Origin: Pithys albifrons albifrons
Taxonomy: Eukaryota; Chordata; Aves; Passeriformes; Thamnophilidae
Assembly (NCBI RefSeq): GCF_047495875.1
Contig: NC_092463.1
Span: 13,774,622-13,838,621, forward strand
Length of the DNA stretch: 64,000 bases
Reading direction: 5' to 3'
Both the position numbers and the translations under genes were made by a program. Shown in pieces: positions 46,640-57,964 of this stretch. Below the pieces are notes generated by a model. It ran no database searches. It was not told where the DNA came from and saw only the letters and a list, made by a program, of their open reading frames with translations. Position 1 is the first letter of the stretch. Each line of letters opens with the position of its first letter.

Positions 46640-47805
46640 GAATAGAAAATGAAAAACATGACCCACTCTGCTGAAACAGCCCATTTCTTCTCTTACAGCT
46701 TATGTAGTATTTTATCAAAGATTGTTATAAATTCAAGCATTCTTCCAAGACAGAGACCTGACTTTGTCATAGACTGGATTGCATTAACTGAAACCCTCAC
46801 AAGTGCCTCTTCTGTAGCAAACTCTACATTTTAGGGTCAGGGGTGATCTCTTATTCGAGTAGGAGGAAAATTGTTAATGAAATTTTGCCCAGTGAGCTGT
46901 GTCATCCTTTATTCTTGCTGTGCTCCAGGCAGGTCCATACTGTCAAATATCAGAAGAGGTTGGAAATGAGTGACACATGTCTTCAAGACCAGAAATGACA
47001 ATGACCTTCTAGATGCTTTTTGTGAAGGAGCAGGAGTGTCATGCATAGCTATTAAGACCAGAAATGAACGCTGATATTTTAATAATGTTCTGTTTGGTTC
47101 TTTGCTGCTTCTTATGGCAGTGGTTCAAACTCTATTCTTAGCTTTTGCAGCAAAAACTCAGTCTCTTCCAGGACACAAAACTGTTGGAGACAGTGAGGGC
47201 AGAAATCACCTGGTCAACTCCATGATTTGGATTGCTACATCTACTGCATTCTTGAATGGAAGAAATGTTCTCATATCCTGAGGAAGGGGAAAATAAATTG
47301 CCTTTTTATCATTACGTTTGAGACCAGAGAGCATCACAGTTTTTTAAAACTCTAAGTTTGGTTTTGTTTTGTTTTTTAAACTCTTCTCTCACAATGTCAT
47401 CTTTTCTCTATGACAGTGTTATTTTTCAGTACTGAACTCATTTGTACATAATGTAATCCATATGGAAATGAAGAGAGATTTAATGGAGGTTCCAGACATT
47501 GCAGATGAGTAGGGATAGAAGGAAGAAGGGAAAGAGTATGTCCTGGCTGATTTACATAGACAGAAGGATATAAGTAGTTGGGTCTTCCCTGTCTCTAAAC
47601 CTGTAGGTCAGCATGATTTACAAAACACCTGCAGAAGTTTAAGAAGACAGCTAGAACAGTCCATGAAGAAATCTTAGACTGAGACTGATGCATAAAGACA
47701 AAGAATAAATGATACTAAAAAGATGAAATGAGAAGAAATGGTCCTGATTTGCAAGCCTTGCTTGAACCTAGGCAGCAATTGTTGATTTGCACAACAGTCC
47801 CAGTT
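46640..47805. other. AT-rich unique sequence, no gene seen
   Basis: No gene, RNA or repeat recognised. Confidence 0.5.
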
Positions 47806-47809
47806 AGGT

Positions 47810-48478
47810 TAATAGAATCATAGAATGCTTTTTTTTTGGAAGGATGTTAAAGATTTTTTCATTTTGATTTCCCTGCCATGGACAGGGACATCTTCTACTA
47901 GAACAGGTTGATCAGGGCCTCATCCAACCTGGCCTTGAACACTTCCAGGGATGGGGCATCCACAATGTCCCTGGGCAACCTGTTTCAGTGTCTGATCATG
48001 CTCTGAGTAAAGAATTTCTTCCTTGTATCTAGTCTGCAGCTATTCCTTTACAGTTAAAGCCATTTCCCCTTGTCCTGTCACTATATGCCTACATAAAAAG
48101 TCCATCTCCAGTCTTCTTATAGACCCTTTTAGGTACTGGAAAGTGCTATAAGGTCTCCCTGGAGCTTTCTCTTCTTCAGGATGAGCAATCCCAACTCTCT
48201 CAACCTTTTGTCATAGGACAGGTGCTTCATCCCTCTAATCATCTTCATGGTCATTCTCTGGAATTGCCGCACAAGTCCATGCTCTTCCTGTGCTGAGGAC
48301 CCCAGAGCTGGATGCAGCATTCCATGTGGGGTCTCACCAGAGCTAAATAGAGGAATGGAATCCTCTCCCTCAACCTGCTGGCCACACTGCTTTTGATGCA
48401 GCTTAGGACATGATTGGCTTTCTGGGCTGCAAACACACATTGCAGGGGCACACTGAGCTTATTGTCAGCTACCCTGAG
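47810..48478 (-). mobile_element. CR1 LINE 3' region, antisense, about 0.67 kb
   Basis: On the + strand it begins AATAGAATCATAGAATGC, the reverse complement of the CR1 tail, and continues GGACAGGGACATCTTCTACT, CAACCTGGCCTTGAACACTT and CAGGGATGGGGCATCCACAA, all canonical CR1 3' sequence. Reading the - strand, the frame at 48129-48440 ends with LSYDKRLRELGLLILKKRKL, the late-ORF2 stretch of CR1. Another - strand frame contains LYLALVRPHMECCIQLWGPQ. The coding frame is broken. The 5' end of the copy is lost where the SINE at 48.48 kb begins. Confidence 0.92.
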
Positions 48479-48618
48479 ATTAGCTCACATGGTTAAAACT
48501 TGGTCGTAATAATGCCAAGGTCATGGGTTCCATCCCCTATGTGGGCCATTGACTTAAGAGTTGGACTCAATGAAACTTGTGGGTCTCTTCCAACTCAGAA
48601 TAGTCTGTGATTCTGTAG
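48476..48618 (+). mobile_element. TguSINE1-like SINE (tRNA-Ile head, CR1 tail)
   Basis: TAGCTCACATGG (A box, 48481-48492), the anticodon-arm region CGTAATAATGCCAAGG and the B box GGTTCCATCCC (48526-48536) align along their length with a tRNA-Ile gene. The tRNA-like part closes with GTGGGCCATT. It is followed by GACTTAAGAGTTGGACTCAA, TGTGGGTCTCTTCCAACTCAG and TCTGTGATTCTG, a CR1 3' end that allows mobilisation by CR1 machinery. This matches the passerine SINE TguSINE1 as I know it. The B box has C where the consensus has G or A (GGTTC-C-A), so pol III activity is probably lost. No clear target duplication is visible. Confidence 0.82.
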
Positions 48619-48624
48619 GTTATT

Positions 48625-51085
48625 TTTTTCACTTGGATTTAGAACAGGTGCAGGCATTTCTGTTATGTGTGAACTTCACTGCGTTACCCTTGCTCTGCTT
48701 ACATTACAAATGAGGCCATTGCAAAGAGGTGTGCATGAAGCTGTATATAGAGAGCTCATAGAAGCTGAAAAAAAATAGCAATCCATCTGAGAAGCCACAA
48801 ATGAAAGAAGAAGCTGGTGAGGATAAAATAACTGTGCCCATTTGTCTCATTACAGTACAGCAGCATTGAGATGAGTTTACCAAACAGTTAAACTTTTTTC
48901 CCTTGGCAATCCCTCTGGAGTATCCCCTTAGTGTAGATCAGGGAGGAAGGGAATGCTGGAAGCTCCTGGCTTGTGTCCGTGTTTCTGTCAAGTGTGTTCT
49001 GGACAGACTATGCTCTGATGTATCCCATCTAGCATGGCTAGAGACTACCAAAGTGTTCACAGCAACTCATCACCTTGGAGAAGGAAAGCAACTCTTGCCC
49101 TACGTTATTAAATTTGTTCAAGACGGTATTTGTCAGAGAAGTCTCCACGGAGACTGTGACTGTCTGTGACTGTCCATGACTGTCTTCTGAACAGAAAAGG
49201 AGAAAGAGTAGGAGACAGTGGCATCACAAGGAGGAGTGGCAAAGAACATTGCCAGGACTGAAAATCTGGTATTCTGCTGGGAAGGCCCTCTATAATGTGG
49301 GGCTGTGCAGTGGGTGTACATACAGTACCCAGGCTGGGGTAACCCAATTCAGCAACATCTGTGAATGACCTAACAGGGATATAAATTTAGCCAGGGTGAG
49401 CACTGTAGTGCATAACTTTCTTCATAGTGCAGTATTCTGCTACATGACAAGACTTCTGTGCCAGGGAAAAAAAAATAGTGAAAGCCGCAGTGCTTCTTCT
49501 ATCAGAGACTGATCTTTGGCATAGTATTTTCCAAGGAAATGTTTGAGGTTGGAACTTTCTTTTCCCTGTGGTTTGCCAGAAACCAGACATGTCAGTTTTT
49601 CAGTGCTTTAAATCAGGGATGTATTAGATGAAAAGAGGATCCTGGTGACCTAAGGGTCCACAGCAGAGAGGACAGTAGTGTGACATATTGAAAAACACTA
49701 TTCTGAGAGCAATAAAATATCTGGGCTGTCCACTTGATCTTCTTGTTGAATTTCATTTACCACAGGTTTTAGTGGTTGCAAAACCACAAGACATTGAATG
49801 TCTTTTTTTCTTTTTTTTTAATGTTTGACGTAATTAAAATTAAACAGTTTTCTCATTTATATTTGGCCAATGAATTGCCAAAACTGTCATACAATACATT
49901 ATTTTAATCAATATCTACCATATCTACCTTATTACTTGCATAAGTAATGGATCTAGACAGGCAACATGGAACACCACCTAAGAGGCTAATGTGTGTCAGT
50001 AGCTTCTTAGGAATACAGAAAACATTTTGCTACCCTCTTTTATTCAGATTTCAATGGCCCGGGAATATTCTCTATCTCTTTCTGGAAAGCAAATCCTCTC
50101 CTGAACCTATTACATCCAGTAGCCACAGAATGAAGTCCAAGGGACAATATGACAGGACTAGAAAAACTGAGATTCACACTTGAGAATCAGCACTAAGTAC
50201 TACAGCTATGTACTAGAATAGATATATACTGATTGTTGGGTTTTTTTCTCCCCAATTAACACTCACGTATATGATGTAGAAGGACATCAGATTGGTGACA
50301 AATCTTTTTTTATGAAATCTGTTTGTTTTCAGCTTTTGGTAAGAATGTATTTCTTTACTGGAATTGTTTGTTTACAAACAATGTCTCTCTTGCAGTTCTA
50401 TGATAACCAAAATTAGGATGTAATACAGCAAAATTATATAAAATATCCACCAGCAAAAGTGTTTAAAGCATTCTAAAAATAAAAGAAAGGAAAAGTTTTG
50501 CTTTCAAAAGATCTCTTGAAAAGTTTTGGTTTTAATAAGATGATACTTGTGGAGATAGAGTGAAATGCAAATTTAAACTTTCAAGTGTAAATTTTCTCCA
50601 AATGACATATTTTTAAAAAGTATATTTAGGTCCTGTGGATTTGTTCTTTGGTATTTGGCAAGATTGTAAGCAGAACCTCTGTTAGAGATGACTAGGGGGA
50701 AATTCTAACATAAATTAAATATTAACCTAATTAAAGTGCCTCTTTTTAGGCCTTGATAAACCTTTTGAGGTCCTACCAGTGAGTGTAAAACAAGTCAAAA
50801 ATCCCATGGAAGGAATAGGTGCTAAGATTCCCTAAAAGATCATCTTCTAATGCATCAAACATATCTAGTTTGTCTTTAGCAAGTATCAAGATCCAGTCAA
50901 GAGGGCATAAAATTTTACTTCAGTGAAAGGAGTTGAAACTAATTTTTTTTTAAACAGACTTTCCCACTCATGCTTTATACCTGCTGCATCATTTAAAACT
51001 TGGTGTATTCCTTAACCATGATGTGGTATTTCAGAGAGTTTGCTTGCTCTGGTAGTGCTTGAGAGCACCAGAGAAGTTGGTCCAT
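48625..51085. other. AT-rich unique sequence, possible CR1 remnant at its start
   Basis: ACAGGTGCAGGCATTTC and TGTGAACTTCACTGCG at 48643-48681 faintly resemble the next part of antisense CR1 sequence, hinting that the SINE lies inside the CR1 copy. Beyond that no gene, RNA or repeat family is recognised. Confidence 0.35.
49152..49187. repeat. Short tandem repeat, period 10
   Basis: GACTGTCTGT (49158-49167), GACTGTCCAT (49168-49177) and GACTGTCTTC (49178-49187), preceded by a partial GACTGT at 49152, form an imperfect 10-bp repeat. Confidence 0.8.
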
Positions 51086-51089
51086 TCCC

Positions 51090-51320
51090 CAGCCTTCCAG
51101 GTTCTCATATATTTCCATTGGCATATCATTTTGCCTGTGTAGCGCGCGCTGTCACTTCCCAAAGCCACTGTGCAAAGTTATAGCTGGTATCTTTGGAAGA
51201 AATCAGTGTTTGTTGCTTTAAGTTTTGGTAGAAAGCTGGCATTCTGTCATTTCAGCTCATCATATTATTATGCATGTAATAATGTGACATGCTTAACTGC
51301 TAGCTTCAAGCTGAACATTT
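51090..51320. promoter_or_regulatory. Candidate conserved element with GCGCGC palindrome and ATTATTA dyad
   Basis: AGCGCGCGCT at 51141-51150 is a perfect 10-bp palindrome holding three CpGs, striking in a CpG-poor region. It is followed 113 bp later by ATTATTATGCATGTAATAAT at 51264-51283, a dyad with exact 7-bp arms around TGCATG. ATTGG (NF-Y) lies near 51117. There is no open frame. Conserved regulatory sequence is a reasonable but unproven reading. Confidence 0.32.
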
Positions 51321-51324
51321 AATG

Positions 51325-54300
51325 TGGGATACACCTACAGTGTTTTCATTTCAGATAGCTGCAATCAGACCCCAGAGCAGCTTTCTCATCTGGAAAGATA
51401 AAGTCTGTAGCATGCACATTTTTGATATGGACAGATTTGTTTTAACATGTTCAGAATATATAAAAATGTGAATGATAGAAGTCCAGCCCACCTTGAGGCA
51501 GGCTAAAAAGAAGAGCACTATAGATTTTGACATATGTGTGAGATGATATATTTTTGTGTGCTTGCATGCATGTTTCTATGTAAAAGAGACATAATAAATA
51601 TAACTTTAGCTATTGTAAAGTATGTTACAGAGGTAATTTGTGATTGTAGATGTATGAGCAGTGTATATATGCTAAGGTTTCCTGAAATTAAACATGTAGG
51701 TATGTCAAAGAATACGATAGTCTTTGAATGGAAAAGAATTAAAACATGCTTTACACAAAACCTCATTTTTCCACCTTCTTTTTTTTCTTGTAATTAGCTT
51801 TTACTAGATTCCAAGTATGCTGAGTAATCTGCTGATCAGGAATTATTTAAGCTTACTGAAAAAAACTTGTGTGTTTATCACATTAATCTTTGCTATGTGA
51901 TGATAATGAAAAAAATAATCCTAAAACATCTTTTTCTCACAGGTTGGGTTCTGGTGAACACACAGTCACATACTGAGCTTTCCAGATCTCTGGAGCTGCT
52001 GCTGCACTAAATCACTGAGAAATCTCTGCAAAAGTTCCAGGGCCAGAACACAACTAAAGCCATCCATGGACACAGGTGTATGTAGTCTTACAGTGATTCA
52101 AATTAATTTAGGGCTATTTAAATCAAAAGCTGATTCCTGTCTAGGTTTGTGTTTGCACCTTGGATAGGTATCTGCAGCTGGCTATATTGCTTTATGGAGG
52201 AGTGCTATGAGAGAAGAATAGACACCAAAATGTTAGAAAAACCCCTCTAGCAGGAAACCAGAGACACTGCGCAAATGTATAGTTGTGATCTTGCAGTCAC
52301 TGTTGTTGTCTGTCCAATACTGCAATAGCAATCACAGTCTATGAAAGACACATAATCTTTTATGCTTACTTTCTGTTCAAATAGATATTTCCAGGCTTGT
52401 GTAATTTCCTGAGCTGGGTGTGAGGTTTTCTCCAGATTCCTGCTCCTGTCGGCATAGTACTCTCAGCTGCACATCTGCAGTACACTCTCCCAGCCTCTCC
52501 TCTTTTCTGGAAGTGCTTTAGTTCACTTCTTCACCATAGGACCTTTCCTTATCAACACTGACTTCTGTATTCAGAGCAATGCTAATTGAGAGACTTGATT
52601 GCAAGATTTTAGCTGAGTCTCACAACCCAATAAAGGGTGACAATGAAAAAGCACAGACTCCCACATTGACTCTAGGCCGGGATGCAGCTGAAACTGTCTT
52701 TCTTTTGATTAGTAAGAGGATTCAAGAATGGCTAAAAAGCCTATGACTCTTGTAGTCTTTCTTGATAATCATCCAAGGAAAGGGATAATAAGGCTGTTGT
52801 AGAATCTGTGTGGTCTTATACTGTTTGTATTGCCTTTTTTGTCAATCTCTTGAGGTTGATGGCTTTTAGCTGAGGTTCCAAACATTGATTTAAAAGTTTA
52901 CCTGTGCAAATGTATGCCAGGTACTTAAAAATTGCCTGCAGATTATAATCTACTCATGTCTATTTCTTAAGTCAAATGTAATGCTTTATATACATATATA
53001 ACACTTTTGAGTTATTCTTTGCCCCCACAGTCACATTTCATTTTGATTAATCTAGGTTGAAGAGTAGAATACTGGTAGTTCTTTTAAGTAAAATAGTTTG
53101 TATATTAATGAGATACAGTCCAGTTCAACTTAAAAATATACTTTTTTTTTCTATTCTTTTTTTTTTTGAGAGGGAAATGTCCTTTCTCCTGATATTGAGA
53201 GCAACGAGATGATTTTTAAATTAATTTTTTTTAAGCCTAATTGATTAAAATTTTGCTCATCTATGCTAGGTTATGTTTTCTCATTGTAGAAGCTTTTTCC
53301 TGGTAAAATCATTCCTTTCACTAATGAGATCCATCCTGATATGACAGGAAGACAGCTCTTAAAACACCCACCATTTTCTCTCATTCATTTGAATAGCAGC
53401 AAAGGGACATCTTTTAAAGTAATTTTTATCAGTGAGATTGGGCTGAATCTCATTAATAAAGAAATTATTTTACTCAAAAGAGCCTTCACAGTTGAGCTAT
53501 AACCCAGATTAGTGAGATCTAGCCTGATTATAACTTTATAAGACGTTGTACTTCTGCCATTCAAAGCATGCAGCAGTTCTGTAGAGACCATCGATTTAGC
53601 AAAGGCTGTTTTAGAGGGGCAGGTATGAAAGGTGAGAAAGATGCCTGGTGGTTTTTTTTTTCTCATCATTCCAGTGTATCTTGAGCACAGAAAGTCAGTT
53701 GTTCCTTTTGTATATTAAGATTAATTTTCACTATTTGTATTTTTATTTTGCAGAGCTTAAGAGGCTCAGGTAAGTGCAAGTGTGCTAGAACACTGCTGTT
53801 TGACTTCACCAGACATTTACATAAACCCTAGTCAAGTACCCACTTCTCTCTAACTTTGTCTCTCAAAAAACCAGAACAAACACATTGCTTGTCAAAGGTC
53901 AGTCTAAGCAAGACGGCCTGACATTTTTGTTCTACAATGCATTTGAATTTTTTATTTTGGCAGGAAAATAGGAAATAATTGATGAATGAGAAAGAAAATC
54001 ACCATAGCAAAAACTCAGGGTGAAATGCTGATTCTGATAGTGGGCTAACCAGTTTGGACACAGCCCAGTGCTGGAATTCTAGGTAAAAGAGTTGTCTTTT
54101 ATTTTAGAGGAAAAAATAAGTGGTCACCATAGTTTCCTTTCCAGATTATCAAGAATGACCTTTTGCAAATGGATAAAGATTCCTTCTTAAAACAACTTTT
54201 CAAACTAATGTCCTTTATTAGATGTTATTTTTGTCTTTTTGTCTGTCATTTTTTTCTCTATAAGACAGGCAGAGAGAAGAGAAGGAGCAGGGAAGGTCTT

Positions 54301-57300
54301 ATCTTTAATGTTTTGTTTCAAATAATAATAACAAAAATTTACTTGGATTTGAAAAAATGTGGAATGAAAATCTGTGCAGGATTTAATTTTAAGATTTCGT
54401 CTTTCATTGAATAAAGAATTGAATCTAACATTTCAATGAGCTGCATTAGCAGGCAAATTTCTGGTAACTCTTGCTCCCAAGGAGACTGAAAAGTTGGTAC
54501 TTTCCAAGTGCAAGACCCTCATCACCAGAACCAGCCAGCTGAGCTGCCCTACTTCATTACCTTTGGCAACATAAAATCAACATAGTAAGGAACTGGAAAC
54601 AATTGCCTTTTTATGTTAAGCTCTATTTGGCATGCAGCTTTTGGGTGCATTTGCCTATTTGGACAGTAAGGATAACTCCAAAAGGAAATTCACCCAAGCT
54701 GGATGCATGCTGCAGTCAGTGCAAATTCCTCACATTGAAGGGCAGTAACTAACAGGAAAACTCAAATATGTATTTCAGATGAATTGCAGAAGACTGAGCT
54801 GTAAGGTACAAAATAAAGTAAAAGCATAAAAAGAAAACATTTCAATTGGGCCTCTATGAGTAATTATTTTCTTGACACTATCACACCAAGAGCAGAGGTT
54901 TGCAATAAAGACCCCCATTTTATTTCCACAACATCATAACTCTGATTTTCTGACATTTTATATGAACTACCTCATTTTCAGATATTGCTTTCAAAAGATT
55001 TCTGGAGACAGAGCTGAAACGCTCAATAACAAAAACTCAAAGCCTTTCCCAGCTTCAATAGCTCTCTCTTAGTGGCTTTCTCGGTTTTAGTTTCCCAAGG
55101 TCTTTCCCAAGAAAGAGGCATTTACTTTTGATTCCTTGCTTGCACCATTTTTATCTCAGCAGAAAGTTGATATGAATTCATACCATCCCAGCCAGGTAGC
55201 ACTTTGCCCCCACCCGCTCTTTGCATAAGTACATAGCTGCAGCTACGAAAAAGGTGAGAGTGGGCTGAACCACTATGAAGAGAGGAGCACAAAAAACTGC
55301 TACCAAATTAGACTGAACAGTATCCTGTTCCAACTGGTGATGTTTCTGTGAGATGGGATGGCATCTCGAGTATTAACAGACAGTTAGCAAACCGCTGAGT
55401 GCTCAGGAGAAGACTAGGTTGTCCCACTACTGAAAAGTAGCATAAATCTTCTATTTATCTAGGCTAATGAAAGACAGATACAAAGAGAAGAGAGATCCTA
55501 GCATCTTATGTGCAAAGGATTGCCCAGGTGCCAGGCAGCTTCTGCTTCATATAGAACTCATTAAATTAGCATCTAAATTGCAAAAAGTCATATAGCACAG
55601 GGGATGTTGAATATACTTGATAACTCCCAGCTTGCAGAAGCCAAACAATCACAAAAAAACCATCACAACATACTAGGGTGTGGTAAACCAACAAAGCATA
55701 TCAAAAAGTGGTGATATGTGTCTTTTTCACCCTTCAGGCTAATGAAGGGTAAACAGCTGCATCAAGATGAATTAAGTTAAGAAGGTGCTACTATTAGTAA
55801 AGCACAACACACTGTAAGGAAGGACAGCTATTACCTTAGGAAAGCCTTGAAGAGTATTTTGAGAATACCATATTCATAGGCACACTATCTACCCTGAGAT
55901 ACAGATGCTATTCAAAAGCTTATGTGAACCAGGATGACTGGAAGACCAGTTGCCTGCACTTGGGAAAACGTCATGAAAGGAATAGAGCAGAAAGGAAGGA
56001 AGGAGTTAGTCAGAGTGGGCCTCAGGTTCTAGGTGGTGATTGAGTTTCCAGTACTAAGAAATTGGAGGAAACTTGAGGAACACTTTGTAGTTGAATTAAT
56101 GTAGGCAGTGGGTAGCTCTAGTGTTTTGTGGCAAATCAGCTCTAGGTTTGGGGTTAGTCACTGAATGGCTTACCACTTGTGTAGCAATACTTCTACCAAC
56201 AGTGTAGCTATACTTCTCTGTTCCAAAAACTGCGATGTTACATATCCTATGGAGAATGTGGAGTCATTGCAGGGATTTTCATAATTTCATACTCCCTCCA
56301 GAATAGTGAAACTCTCTTTGTTTTGCTATATTTAGCACAACCTACACCCTTGCCCTCAAGTCTTAACTATGGCTGAAGGATTAAGCCTGAAAGTCTTTCA
56401 TGAGCTCATAAAATCTAAAAAATACAATAGGGTCTAGATGGCTCAGGTTATTGCTGTTAGGAGCTCTCATTTCTTACATGAAGATCTCCATTCTGGCTAG
56501 AGTAAGCACTCCAGAGAAATAAACTGGTCCCTTCTGCACACAGCTGCACATATCCACATTCTTTGCCAAAGAGACAAGCAGCACCTGAGAAGGCCTCTGG
56601 CAGTTCAGAAACAGAGTGTATTTGACTGAAGGCTGCATAGCACCTCCTTGCTTTATCAGGTCTTTCCTTCAGCCCACACTAAACTCTGTCACACATTAAA
56701 AAATGAAGTGTAGTATTTTGCTCCCTGATCTTCTTTGTTCAGTTCTCAGTCATTGCTGGAATGTGCCAAGCAATGAAATGTCAGTCTTTGAAATGCAGTT
56801 CTTATGAGATTTTTTCCTAGTAAGTAAATTTAACTTTATCTCATAATAATATTTAATGATGTCCCATTTAGTATTGTTCCCATTTTGCTTCTATCAGACT
56901 TCATTATGAATGCCATGTTGCATCTCAACCCTTCTGCCTCTGAAACTCATGTCAATGCCAATATGTGGGTATTACTAAATACAGAGAATGCATAAGAATC
57001 TATTCAGCCAGCACTCCTCAACTTTCTCCAAATTCATTGTGTCACCTCCGCCTCCAGTGGCCTGTCTTGAAGAACCCCTAGGTAATTCTTGAATGCATGG
57101 CACTGCTGGCCCCAGGCTCCCTGAGATGTGGTTGTTCAATGTACCCGTTCTTTTGTGTGTGAGAGGGAGAATATTTGTAAGCCAAGCAAGAAGAAAATGC
57201 CTGATGTTTTCATGAGTGTATGAACATTTGATCCAGAGGGAAGTTTCACTACTCCTTTTTTAAGTGGAAATTTTCGTGTCTGGGCTAAATAGTTACTTTG

Positions 57301-57585
57301 TTGGGAACTGCTGCAGGTGTCAATTTGGGTGGGTAGCCTTAAAGACCAGATTGGACATTAAACTAAAATTTGATTTGTTTTCTGCATACAATCTTAACAA
57401 AGAGGTACTATGTCCCTTTGTGCTGCCCAAGCCCACAAATCCCACAAGGTATTTTTTATTCCCACCTACTTACTTCTCAGCCTGCCAGTGTCACAGTGGG
57501 TTATATAGATCTTCTATTGCAGACACAGAAAATGAATGCAGAATGTGTTAATAAACTTCAATTCCTTGCCTACTATACACATTAT
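51325..57585. other. Long AT-rich unique stretch, no gene seen
   Basis: No gene, RNA gene or interspersed repeat is recognised in over 6 kb. Open frames reach 94-95 codons (53385-53669 on the - strand, 57264-57551 on the + strand) but show no domains. T-rich runs lie near 53143-53167. Confidence 0.45.
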
Positions 57586-57589
57586 AGTG

Positions 57590-57695
57590 TGGGGTTTTTT
57601 GTTTGTTTGTTTTGTGGGTTTTTTTTGTTGTTGTTTTTTGTTTGTTTTGTTTGTTTTGGTGGGGCTTTTTGGTTTTTTTTGGTTTTTTTTTTTTA
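57590..57695. repeat. T/G-rich low-complexity tract
   Basis: GTTTGTTTGTTTTGTGGG and TTTTGTTGTTG-type words fill this span, ending in a run of T. The Phe/Val/Cys-rich + frames and the Lys/Thr/Pro-rich - frame over it are artefacts of composition. Confidence 0.85.
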
Positions 57696-57887
57696 GTGCA
57701 AACAGTGCCAGCCGTAAATAGCAACACTTAAAAGGAAATAGGATTAGGATAGGTGACATCATTCCCCAGAGAGGAAGGGTTTGGTAGGGTTTCTTAACCT
57801 GTCTAAAAACTGAGTAACCTTCTCACTTCTGTTGTCTGTGAGCAGTGACCACTGTACAACTAGTCCAAGTTGTTCCTGCCATAATCA

Positions 57888-57960
57888 CAGGTCTGTTAAG
57901 GTTTGATGAACTTTAAGGTCCAAATCAACCCCAACCATCCTATGATTCTACTCTATGAGT
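57888..57960 (+). mobile_element. Short CR1 LINE 3' tail
   Basis: TGATGAACTTTAAGGTCCAA, then ATCAACCCCAACCATCC and TATGATTCTACTCTATGAG, is the terminal part of a CR1 element in + orientation. Only about 70 bp is present, so it is an extremely 5'-truncated insertion or the surviving tail of one. Confidence 0.78.
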
Positions 57961-57964
57961 ATTT

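Noticed and set aside
48481..48550. Functional tRNA-Ile gene
   Set aside because: The tRNA-like part has mispaired stems and a changed B box, and runs directly into a CR1 tail, so it is the head of a SINE.
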